Source: an uncultured Muribaculaceae bacterium (GTDB lineage: Bacteria; Bacteroidota; Bacteroidia; Bacteroidales; Muribaculaceae). Taken from it: 14,246 nucleotides of DNA. Made by a program: the position numbers and the translations under genes. The notes beneath the pieces were generated by a model. That model was not told where the DNA came from and did not search any database. It worked only from the letters and a program-made list of their open reading frames with translations. Each line of letters starts with the position of its first letter. Position 1 is the stretch's first letter. The stretch spans positions 1-14,246 of the forward strand of contig CANRZQ010000039.1 in assembly GCA_947644475.1 (NCBI GenBank), in the 5' to 3' direction. Positions 7,079 through 13,453 of this stretch are shown piece after piece.

Positions 7079-7969
7079 TTATTCTATATAGCCGAAGGAG
7101 CGCAGTTTGTTTTCGCGGTTGCGCCAGTTGTCCTCGACTTTTACGAAGAGTTCGAGATATACCTTCTTGCCGAAGAAAGTCTCAATGTCCTTGCGGGCCT
7201 CTGTGCCCACTTTTTTCAGTTTAGAGCCGCCCTTGCCGATAATGATGCCTTTTTGTGAGTCGCGCTCTACATAGATTACGGCCATGATGTGGATTGCGCC
7301 TTCTTTCTCATCGAATTTCTCGACGATTACCTCCACGGAGTAGGGCACTTCCTTGTCGTAGTTGGTGAGTATTTTCTCGCGGATGATTTCTGTGACGAAG
7401 AATCGCGCGGGCTTGTCGGTTAGGGCGTCGGTGCCGAAATAGGGGTGGCCTTCGGGAAGGAGTTCGACGATTCGTGTCATCAGGTTTGTGACATTGAAGT
7501 GCTCGAGGGCCGATGTAGGGAACACTTCGGCGTTGGGCAGGATTGTTTTCCATTTTGCCACGATGGCTTCAAGGTCGTCCTGCGATTTGAGCAGGTCGAT
7601 TTTGTTTATCACCAGCAGCACGGGCACTTTTTCCTTGGCCACTCGGGCGAGGAATTCGGCGTTTTTCTCGGGATTTTCCACCACGTCGGTCACATATATC
7701 AGTATGTCGGCGTCGGTGAGCGCACCTTCCGAGAAATTCAGCATCGATTCCTGCAATTTGTATTTTGGCTTGAGCACGCCGGGGGTGTCGGAAAAAACAA
7801 TCTGATATTCCGGGGCGTTTACGATGCCCATAATGCGGTGGCGTGTTGTCTGGGCCTTGGATGTTATGATGCTGATGCGTTCGCCCACGAGGTCGTTCAT
7901 GAGCGTGGATTTGCCCACGTTGGGGTTGCCAACGATGTTTACGAATCCTGATTTGAAATTGTCGGTCAT
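7079..7969 (-). CDS. era: GTPase Era
   Basis: Era is a GTPase that binds the 3' end of 16S rRNA and checks 30S subunit maturation. The 296-residue protein has a single G domain followed by a type II KH domain, the standard architecture and length. Motifs are GNPNVGKS at 14-21, the TTRHR switch at 41-45, DTPG at 61-64, NKID at 122-125 and TSAL at 152-155. The KH loop GIIIGKGGSKLK is at 231-242. The ATG at 7969 is the natural start, just before the G domain. It sits between fabH (98-nt gap) and der (87-nt gap) on the same strand. A promoter-like TATATTTG and a hairpin upstream suggest it can be transcribed both from its own promoter and by readthrough from fabH. Confidence 0.98.
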   Translation of the reverse strand: MTDNFKSGFVNIVGNPNVGKSTLMNDLVGERISIITSKAQTTRHRIMGIVNAPEYQIVFSDTPGVLKPKYKLQESMLNFSEGALTDADILIYVTDVVENPEKNAEFLARVAKEKVPVLLVINKIDLLKSQDDLEAIVAKWKTILPNAEVFPTSALEHFNVTNLMTRIVELLPEGHPYFGTDALTDKPARFFVTEIIREKILTNYDKEVPYSVEVIVEKFDEKEGAIHIMAVIYVERDSQKGIIIGKGGSKLKKVGTEARKDIETFFGKKVYLELFVKVEDNWRNRENKLRSFGYIE

Positions 7970-7992
7970 TGTCTTTTTTGTTTTATGTTCTC

Positions 7993-8000
7993 CAAATATA
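7993..8000 (-). promoter_or_regulatory. Putative -7 box for era
   Basis: TATATTTG on the minus strand matches TAnnTTTG and lies 24 nt before the era ATG. A second match, TATTTTTG (8002-8009), falls in the arm of the adjacent hairpin. No convincing -33 TTG is seen at the usual distance, so this call rests on the -7 box alone. Confidence 0.45.
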
Positions 8001-8002
8001 AC

Positions 8003-8032
8003 AAAAATAGCACCTTTGCGGATGCTATTTTT
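8003..8032 (-). terminator. Hairpin with T-run after fabH: terminator or attenuator before era
   Basis: A perfect 10-bp inverted repeat pairs AAAAATAGCA (8003-8012) with TGCTATTTTT (8023-8032) around a 10-nt loop. On the minus strand the stem ends in five T, 35 nt after the fabH stop codon. It is A/T-rich, so termination may be only partial. An outer 8-bp inverted repeat (7989-7996 with 8044-8051) encloses it. Confidence 0.6.
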
Positions 8033-8067
8033 GAAAAAATCTTTTTGGAGAAGGCGTCACTCGGCTA

Positions 8068-9054
8068 TTAAAGGTCCCATACAAGGTACATGGCACCCCA
8101 TGTGAATCCTGCGCCGAAAGCGGTGAGAATCAGCTTGTCGCCTTTGTGGAGGAGGTGTTTGTTCTCGTCGAGGCACACGGGAATAGTGGCAGCCGATGTG
8201 TTGCCGCGGTGCTCGATGTTGACGAGCACTTTTTCCATAGGCACGCCGGCACGGTCGGCCACGGCCTCGATGATGCGGAGGTTGGCCTGGTGGGGGATGA
8301 GGTATTTAATGTCGTCGACGGTGAGGCCGTTGCGTTTCATCACGTCGAGCGACGATGTGAGCATGTCGGTCACAGCGTGTTTGTACACGGCGCGTCCTTC
8401 CTGGTAGACGCAGTGTTCCATGGCGTCTACTGTCTCGTGTGAAGCGGGTTTTACCGAGCCTCCGGCTTTCATGAGCAGGTGGTCGCGTCCGGTGCCGTCG
8501 ACGTGGAACACGGCATCGATTACGCCCACGGTGGTGTCTTCTGTGGGCTCTACGAGCACTGCTCCTGCTGCATCGCCGAAGAGGGGACAGGTGGCGCGGT
8601 CGGTATAGTTTGTCATCGACGACATCATTTCACATGCCACGACAAGCACTTTTTTGTAAAGGCCCGAGCGGATATATGCGTTTGCGTCTTGAAGGCCAAC
8701 GATGAAGCCGGCGCATGCAGCCTCGAGGTCGTAGCCGTAGGCGTTGGAGAGGCCGCAGTTGTGAATCATCACCGATGCGGTCGACGGGAAACGGTAGTCG
8801 GGGTTGGATGTCGCGCAAATCAGCAGGTCGATGTCTTCGGGAGCGGTACCTGTTTCGGCGAGAATTTTTTCTATGGCCTTTGTGCCCATATAGGATGAGC
8901 CGGCGCCTTCCACTTTCAGGATGTGGCGTTCTTTGATGCCTACGCGTGAGGTGATCCATTCATCGTTTGTGTCGACGATTTTAGACAGCATCTCGTTGTC
9001 GAGAATATCGTCGGGAACATATGAGGCTATGCCTGTGATACGGGCGTTTACCAT
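8068..9054 (-). CDS. fabH: Beta-ketoacyl-ACP synthase III (FabH)
   Basis: FabH condenses an acyl-CoA primer, typically acetyl-CoA, with malonyl-ACP, the step that starts type II fatty-acid synthesis in the cytosol. The 328 residues match the family length. The catalytic triad is visible: Cys114 in LEAACAGF, His255 in IPHQANLR and Asn285 in HRGNTSAA. Other hallmarks are the N-terminal DEWITSRVGIKERH segment (31-44) and the C-terminal GAGFTWGA. Bacteroidetes often use branched primers, but the sequence does not show specificity. The ATG at 9054 gives a standard N-terminus (MVNARITGIASYVPD). It follows rpmF after an unusually long 232-nt gap with strong predicted structure and precedes era. Linkage of fabH to rpmF and the DUF177 gene is also known in enterobacteria, where plsX lies between; no plsX is present here. 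Confidence 0.97.
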   Translation of the reverse strand: MVNARITGIASYVPDDILDNEMLSKIVDTNDEWITSRVGIKERHILKVEGAGSSYMGTKAIEKILAETGTAPEDIDLLICATSNPDYRFPSTASVMIHNCGLSNAYGYDLEAACAGFIVGLQDANAYIRSGLYKKVLVVACEMMSSMTNYTDRATCPLFGDAAGAVLVEPTEDTTVGVIDAVFHVDGTGRDHLLMKAGGSVKPASHETVDAMEHCVYQEGRAVYKHAVTDMLTSSLDVMKRNGLTVDDIKYLIPHQANLRIIEAVADRAGVPMEKVLVNIEHRGNTSAATIPVCLDENKHLLHKGDKLILTAFGAGFTWGAMYLVWDL

Positions 9055-9286
9055 TTTTGTAAAGTGCTAATTATGGAATGTGAAGGAGTGGGGATGCTTT
9101 CCGGCGGGTGTGTCCCGGAGGCGCGGTCCCCGTTAAAAGGTGTTTGATGTTTTATGCAATACAAATACACTCCTATAAGCGTCGGGAAATGTTGCCGATG
9201 CCGTCGCGGATATTTAGTGACGGCCGGCAACTGACGCCATAGGAGGAAATTTGGCCTTGCACCGGATTATATCAGGCCGGGGCTGT
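9055..9286 (-). other. 232-nt rpmF-fabH intergenic region, probable structured leader
   Basis: I see no credible gene here; a 60-codon minus frame (9048-9230) overlaps the fabH start and has no recognisable features. The region holds the long hairpin at 9170-9245. A second, smaller fold combines GGGG (9090-9093) with CCCC (9128-9131) around TCCGG (9100-9104) with CCGGA (9115-9119). A weak promoter candidate is TTTG (complement 9162-9165), 19 nt, CACCTTTT (complement 9135-9142), which matches 6 of 8 consensus bases. A GGCCT/AGGCC pair just after the rpmF stop lacks a T-run, so it is not a convincing terminator. Confidence 0.5.
9170..9245 (-). ncRNA. Candidate structured RNA or long imperfect hairpin upstream of fabH
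   Basis: Four consecutive helices fold this segment into one long stem. CTCCTAT (9170-9176) pairs with ATAGGAG (9239-9245), GCGTC (9179-9183) with GACGC (9233-9237), GTTGCCG (9191-9197) with CGGCAAC (9225-9231), and CCGTC (9201-9205) with GACGG (9219-9223). That is 24 Watson-Crick pairs, with small asymmetric internal loops and a 13-nt apical loop. All pairs are Watson-Crick, so the fold is possible on either strand; the operon direction favours the minus strand. It has no U-tract and is therefore not a classical terminator. I do not recognise a named RNA family. Confidence 0.5.
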
Positions 9287-9472
9287 TTAGATAGCAGCCT
9301 CTTTGACGATGGCCTGACGTCCGCGGTAGTAGCCGCATTCGCCACAAACGGTGTGGTAAACGTGCCATGCGCCGCAGTTGGGGCAGAGTGCGATAGTGGG
9401 CTCTACGGCCTTGTCGTGTGTACGGCGTTTCGCGGTGCGGGTCTTGGATTGTTTTCGTTTAGGATGTGCCAT
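9287..9472 (-). CDS. rpmF: 50S ribosomal protein L32
   Basis: L32 is a small basic protein of the large ribosomal subunit. The 61 residues begin MAHPKRKQSKTRTAKRR, the typical family start. They carry the zinc-ribbon cysteines CPNC at 30-33 and CGEC at 43-46, so this is the zinc-binding form of L32. The ATG at 9472 is preceded by an A/T-rich stretch with no Shine-Dalgarno, as usual in Bacteroidetes. It follows the DUF177 gene after 54 nt, the pairing conserved in many bacteria, and is probably co-transcribed with it. Confidence 0.98.
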   Translation of the reverse strand: MAHPKRKQSKTRTAKRRTHDKAVEPTIALCPNCGAWHVYHTVCGECGYYRGRQAIVKEAAI

Positions 9473-9526
9473 TGCAAAATATAGTTTATAAGTTTTTAAT
9501 TTCTGATGATGTTTTTGCCTGATTGC

Positions 9527-10108
9527 TTATTCGTCGGAGCCGGAGCCAAGGCCTTTGAGGGCGTCCCAGCGTGGGTCGGTGGCGCCGTCGTTGTCGGGCA
9601 TCGACTCCATCTCGTCGATAAGGGTTTCTTCAAGTTCGGCATCGGGGTCGGTGGCTGATGTGGCGCGGTGCTTGCGCAGGGCGTTGCTCATCTGGCGGTT
9701 GCATTTGCCTGCCGGGTGGACATGCTTCATCGGTATGGCCAGGCGCACGGTGTCGCGGATGATGTAAGCCACGTTGAGCGACGGGTCGCTGTCGGGCAGA
9801 ATCATATGCTCGTCGTCGCCTCCGTACTCATCGCCGTATTCCACGGTGATTTCGTAATCGGTATCCACCGGAATGTCGAGGTTGTCGAGGCAGCGGTCGC
9901 AAATCAGGGTTGCCGTGCCTTCTATGTGGAAGTGAAGACGGTAGCGGTCGTTGCGGTAGTCTACGGTGAGTTTCACATCGAGGTCGGCACCATGAACCTC
10001 GTCGTCCTCCATGTTGGTGAAGAACGGCTGCTCGAGGTGGTATTCGAACTCGTGCACGCCGGGCGCGAGGCTTTTCAGCGGCACGTTATACTCTGTAAAC
10101 TTTCCCAT
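9527..10108 (-). CDS. DUF177/YceD-family protein linked to L32 and 23S rRNA
   Basis: The 193-residue protein belongs to the YceD/DUF177 family (PF02620), almost always encoded just upstream of rpmF. Family members are implicated in 23S rRNA accumulation and large-subunit assembly, though the biochemical role is not settled. Family hallmarks are TLICDRCLDNLDIPV around 68-82, with the conserved Cys pair at 70 and 73, and RLAIPMKHVHPAGKC at 122-136. The C-terminus ends with DPRWDALKGL, common in Bacteroidetes members, which are longer than the Escherichia protein because of an acidic insert at about 150-175. It is the first gene of the minus-strand cluster, 54 nt before rpmF. It has a good TTTG-N20-TACCTTTG promoter 42 nt upstream, probably the main promoter for the whole cluster. 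Confidence 0.93.
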   Translation of the reverse strand: MGKFTEYNVPLKSLAPGVHEFEYHLEQPFFTNMEDDEVHGADLDVKLTVDYRNDRYRLHFHIEGTATLICDRCLDNLDIPVDTDYEITVEYGDEYGGDDEHMILPDSDPSLNVAYIIRDTVRLAIPMKHVHPAGKCNRQMSNALRKHRATSATDPDAELEETLIDEMESMPDNDGATDPRWDALKGLGSGSDE

Positions 10109-10149
10109 TGTCGAATCTTATTGAAAAAGTATCGGGTGAAAAAACTTCG

Positions 10150-10182
10150 CAAAGGTAGGGAATTTATTGCAATTTCCCAAAA
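10150..10182 (-). promoter_or_regulatory. Promoter of the DUF177-rpmF-fabH-era-der cluster
   Basis: On the minus strand TTTTG (10182-10178) is followed after exactly 20 nt by TACCTTTG (10157-10150), a match to the Bacteroidetes TTTG / TAnnTTTG promoter. The predicted leader is about 35 nt. The spacer contains an imperfect inverted repeat (GGGAA with TTTCCC, 10158-10178) that could be an operator, but I cannot support this further. Confidence 0.72.
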
Positions 10183-10240
10183 TATTGTCTTAAAAATTTC
10201 AAAAACTTTCTATTTTTCAGCCTTGTGCGGGATTTTTTTG

Positions 10241-10248
10241 TAATTTTG
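10241..10248 (+). promoter_or_regulatory. Putative -7 box of the endonuclease-tcdA-peptidase operon
   Basis: TAATTTTG matches TAnnTTTG. The nearest TTG (10223-10225) is only 15 nt upstream, shorter than usual, and a T-run at 10213-10217 lies near the standard -33 distance. The leader to the ATG at 10339 would be about 80 nt. Confidence 0.5.
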
Positions 10249-10338
10249 TGGTGTGCATGGGTGTGCTGTGCCCCTGCCGCTTAGTATTGATGGATTAAAA
10301 CCACCTGATAACCAATATTGTCATATTTAAAATTTGAA

Positions 10339-12750
10339 ATGAAACGTATTCTTTTATCTTTGCTTTTGGCGCCGGCCCTGGTAATGGGGCAGGAGCCTGA
10401 CGGATATTACAAGAATTGCGAGGGCGCCGGCGGCAAGACTCTGCTCGTGCGCCTGTACGAGACTGTCGGCCCTCACCAGAATGTGGGCTACGACGGCCTT
10501 TGGAATGTGTATAAGGACTCGGACGTGCGCCCCAACGGCACGGTCTGGGATATGTACTCCACAAAAGAGTGGACTTCATGGCAGAAGTGCAGTAGCGGCT
10601 ACAAGGTTGTGGGCGATTGCCTCAACCGTGAGCACTCATTCCCGAAAAGTTGGTGGGGGAAGGCCAAGCAGGCGCAATATTCCGACGCTTTCCATCTATA
10701 TCCTACCGACGGCAAGGTAAACGGCCAGCGGAGCAACTATCCCTTCGGCGAGTGCGCCGGAGGCGACTATCTGGCTTCCAACGGCTCGGTGCGTCCGCTG
10801 GGCCGTCAAGGCAAGTCAACTTTCCCCGGTTTCTCCGGCGAGGTGTTCGAACCCGACGACCAATATAAAGGCGACTTTGCCCGCTCATATTTCTATATGG
10901 CTGCCGCCTATAACGACAAAATCAGCGGCTGGACCTCCGGCAACGGCGGCCAGATGCTTGCCGGCAACAATTACCCCGTGTACAAATCCTGGGCTATCGA
11001 CATGCTTCTCAAATGGCACCGCCAGGACCCTGTGTCGCAAAAGGAAATCGACCGAAATAATGCCGTGTACAAGCATCAGGGCAACCGCAACCCGTTTATC
11101 GACCATCCCGAACTGGCCGAATATATCTGGGGTACGAAAAAAGATGCAAAATGGAGCCTCGAATCCACGGCCGAACCCGAACTCGTGCTTCCCGCCGACG
11201 GTTCTGTGGCAGACATCGGCCTTTGCGCCGTTGGCCTTTCCAAGTCGGTGGAAATCAAGGTGAAAGGCGTTGGCCTCACCGAGACAGTCAAGGCTACGGT
11301 TTCCGGCGCAGGCTTCACAGTATCGCCGTCGCAGATAGCCGTGTCAAAAGTTAATGCCACCGACGGCACATCGCTCACTGTAACGTTCAAGGCCTCGTCG
11401 GCAGGCACATTCTCCGGCGTGCTCACCCTGAAATCGGGAGCGTTCACCTCACGCGTCACCCTTACGGCCTCGGCTCTCGCAGGACTCCCCGCCGGCGATG
11501 CCATAAATGTGAGCGACCGCTCGTTTACCGCCGTGTGGACCAATGTCGGCGACGCCGACGCTTCAGGCAACTACACGCTCTATGTGCAGGAAAAAGCATC
11601 CGGCGCCGCCGCCCCGGGCTACCCTGTAAAAGTCAAGGCCTCGCAGGAATGCGCTTCCGTGTTCAACCTTTATTCAAGCACGGAATATGAATACTGGCTC
11701 ACGTCGCAGGCTCTGACATCGAACAAGGTTTCTGTCACGACAAAGGCTCCCATGCCTTCGATACAGCTGCTCTACGACGGCGACCTTATCATGGAGGCTG
11801 AGCCGGGACAGCCGTCGGAGGCCTATGAGATACTCCTCGACGTGGAAAATGTAGAGGACGACATAGTGATTTCTGTCGACGAGCCGTTCGAAGTCTCGCT
11901 CGACAAGGGCACATGGGCGCGCACCGTCACGGCATCGCCGCTCGACGACCACTTCTATCTGCGCGTCAACTCGGCCCGTGAAGGCGTGTTCGACACCACA
12001 ATCGGCATCGACGCCGGAGCGTACAGCACCGACGACTATGAGGCCGAGGCCACCGTGGCCGCCATCGCCTCCTTCGTCGAGGACTTCGAGGCCGAATCCT
12101 CTCTCGAGGGTTATTCCGGCGGCGAATATCTCGGCACCGCATCGAAATGGAAGGTGACCGAGGCCGGTATCTATGATGCTGATAAAAAAGATGCGCATGG
12201 CGGCAAGCAGGTTATGCGTACAAGCAAAAAATCTACCACAGCCCTCGAGATGCTTCAGGACAAGCCGCGAGGCATTGGCGTAGTGTCATTCTTTGCAAAA
12301 AAATGGACAGCAAGCGAAGCCGACGCCACGGTGAAACTCGAAGTGTCGGACGACCATGGTCTCACATGGCATGAAGCCGACCAGCCCGTAAACATCACCT
12401 CCGGCGACTATGCCGAGTTCCGATTCACGGCAAATGTGCCCGGGGCCGCGCGTATCCGTCTTGCCCAGACAGCCGGTGCCCGCTTCTTCATCGACGACAT
12501 TGCCATCTCCGACTACAACGCCTCGGGTATCGACGACATCGAGGACTCCCACCGCTCGTGGGATGCCTTCTGCCGCGACCGCATGCTCGTGGTGGAGACC
12601 GAGACCCCGGCCACCGTACAGATTTATGGCGTCGACGGCATCACCCATTACAATGGACCCGTCGGTGCCGGACAGACAGAGTTTAACCTCCCGTTCGGCC
12701 TCTATGTCGTGGTAATCGACGACTTCGGCCGCCGCGTGTTTGTGCGATGA
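10339..12750 (+). CDS. Secreted multidomain endonuclease I (His-Me finger nuclease)
   Basis: The protein has 803 residues from the ATG at 10339, which gives a clean signal peptide (MKRILLSLLLAPALVMGQ). A TTG 21 nt earlier is in frame but less likely. Residues about 21-265 are an Endonuclease_1 domain (PF04231), a family of exported nucleases that cut DNA or RNA non-specifically. It shows NREHSFPKSWWG at 96-107 with the likely catalytic His99, then DAFHLYPTDGKVNGQRSN at 116-133 with the metal-site His/Asn positions, and FIDHPELAEYIWG at the end. There follow beta-rich domains: an Ig-like one (about 268-375), a fibronectin-like one (about 380-475), another Ig-like one (about 480-570), a jelly-roll or binding-type module (about 572-725), and a GIDDIED linker with a type A sorting-like tail (730-803). 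Domain boundaries after 265 are estimates. A stand-alone endonuclease I is far shorter, about 250 residues. The probable role is surface nuclease for scavenging nucleotides. The TGA overlaps the next ATG. Confidence 0.93.
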   Translation: MKRILLSLLLAPALVMGQEPDGYYKNCEGAGGKTLLVRLYETVGPHQNVGYDGLWNVYKDSDVRPNGTVWDMYSTKEWTSWQKCSSGYKVVGDCLNREHSFPKSWWGKAKQAQYSDAFHLYPTDGKVNGQRSNYPFGECAGGDYLASNGSVRPLGRQGKSTFPGFSGEVFEPDDQYKGDFARSYFYMAAAYNDKISGWTSGNGGQMLAGNNYPVYKSWAIDMLLKWHRQDPVSQKEIDRNNAVYKHQGNRNPFIDHPELAEYIWGTKKDAKWSLESTAEPELVLPADGSVADIGLCAVGLSKSVEIKVKGVGLTETVKATVSGAGFTVSPSQIAVSKVNATDGTSLTVTFKASSAGTFSGVLTLKSGAFTSRVTLTASALAGLPAGDAINVSDRSFTAVWTNVGDADASGNYTLYVQEKASGAAAPGYPVKVKASQECASVFNLYSSTEYEYWLTSQALTSNKVSVTTKAPMPSIQLLYDGDLIMEAEPGQPSEAYEILLDVENVEDDIVISVDEPFEVSLDKGTWARTVTASPLDDHFYLRVNSAREGVFDTTIGIDAGAYSTDDYEAEATVAAIASFVEDFEAESSLEGYSGGEYLGTASKWKVTEAGIYDADKKDAHGGKQVMRTSKKSTTALEMLQDKPRGIGVVSFFAKKWTASEADATVKLEVSDDHGLTWHEADQPVNITSGDYAEFRFTANVPGAARIRLAQTAGARFFIDDIAISDYNASGIDDIEDSHRSWDAFCRDRMLVVETETPATVQIYGVDGITHYNGPVGAGQTEFNLPFGLYVVVIDDFGRRVFVR

Positions 12751-13448
12751 AAGGCGACCTTGCACGCGCTGAGTTGCTCATGGGCAAAGACGCTCTCGGG
12801 CGTCTTGCCCGGGCGCGTGTGGCCGTTTTTGGCGTGGGAGGTGTAGGCTCGTGGGCTGCCGAGGCCCTGCTGCGAGCCGGTGTCGGCCATCTTACGCTTA
12901 TCGACGCCGATGTAGTGGATGTGTCCAACATCAACCGCCAGTTGCCGGCCACGGTCGACACTGTCGGGCGTCCTAAGGCCGAGGTGCTTGCCGAGCGTTT
13001 CGCCTCAATCCGTCCCGAAGCCGAGGTAAAGGCTGTCGTGCGGTTCTACGACGAGGAGTCGGCCGCCGATTTCGACATCGCGCAATACGACGTAATAATC
13101 GACGCCATCGACTCCGTGGCCTCGAAAGCCCACCTCATCCTCTCGGCCACAGGCAAAGGCCTGCCATTGTTCTCGTCGATGGGAGCCGCGCAGAGGCTCG
13201 ACCCCGGACGCGTCGACGTGGCCGAATTCTGGAAAGTGCGCGGCTGCCCTCTGGCAAGGGCCTTGCGCCAGCGGTTCAAGCGCGGCGGCACGCGCCCCGC
13301 ACGCAAATTCCGCTGCGTCTTCTCCGAGGAGCCGCTATCGGGCGAGCCAAAGGGCACATCAATGGCCGTGACCGCCACATTCGGCCTGCGACTCGCCGCT
13401 CTGGCCATCGACTGCCTCTCAAAATCAAAAGACAATTCACAAACATAA
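12747..13448 (+). CDS. tcdA: tRNA threonylcarbamoyladenosine dehydratase TcdA (ThiF/E1-like)
   Basis: TcdA uses ATP to dehydrate and cyclise t6A at tRNA position 37 to ct6A in the cytosol. The 233-residue protein has the E1-like nucleotide-binding fold, with VFGVGGVGSWAAEALLRAG at 28-46, LIDADVVDVSNINRQ at 51-65, GRPKAEVLAERF at 74-85, and DAIDSVASKAHLI around 119-131 with the conserved Asp. The later segment SSMGAAQRLDP and the conserved VFSEEP support TcdA over ThiF or MoeB. Those usually carry a zinc-binding Cys pair in the C-terminal part, which I do not see here. The ATG at 12747 overlaps the TGA of the nuclease gene (ATGA), so translation is probably coupled; the next gene starts 5 nt after the stop. 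Length and motifs look intact. A related non-tRNA E1-like function cannot be excluded from sequence alone. Confidence 0.92.
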   Translation: MKGDLARAELLMGKDALGRLARARVAVFGVGGVGSWAAEALLRAGVGHLTLIDADVVDVSNINRQLPATVDTVGRPKAEVLAERFASIRPEAEVKAVVRFYDEESAADFDIAQYDVIIDAIDSVASKAHLILSATGKGLPLFSSMGAAQRLDPGRVDVAEFWKVRGCPLARALRQRFKRGGTRPARKFRCVFSEEPLSGEPKGTSMAVTATFGLRLAALAIDCLSKSKDNSQT

Positions 13449-13453
13449 TATAT

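Larger units (their letters stand above)
10109..10338. promoter_or_regulatory. Divergent promoter region between the ribosomal/fatty-acid cluster and the endonuclease operon
   Basis: This A/T-rich gap of 230 nt separates divergent genes and holds no credible ORF. It has one promoter for each direction, described separately. The plus-strand leader (about 10256-10338) can form a short hairpin, GCA-GGG (10255-10261) with CCC-TGC (10271-10277). The sequence right before the endonuclease ATG is A/T-rich without a Shine-Dalgarno. Confidence 0.6.

Noticed and set aside
9048..9230. A 60-codon minus-strand frame in the rpmF-fabH gap
   Set aside because: It overlaps the fabH start, is mostly low-complexity polar sequence, and covers the hairpin segment. 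There is no sign of coding.
9668..10243. A 191-codon plus-strand frame opposite the DUF177 gene
   Set aside because: Val/His-rich antisense shadow of a well-supported gene, running into its promoter region.
10318..10338. TTG start extending the endonuclease by seven residues
   Set aside because: The ATG at 10339 gives a normal signal peptide with Lys-Arg directly before the hydrophobic core; the added residues look like leader sequence.
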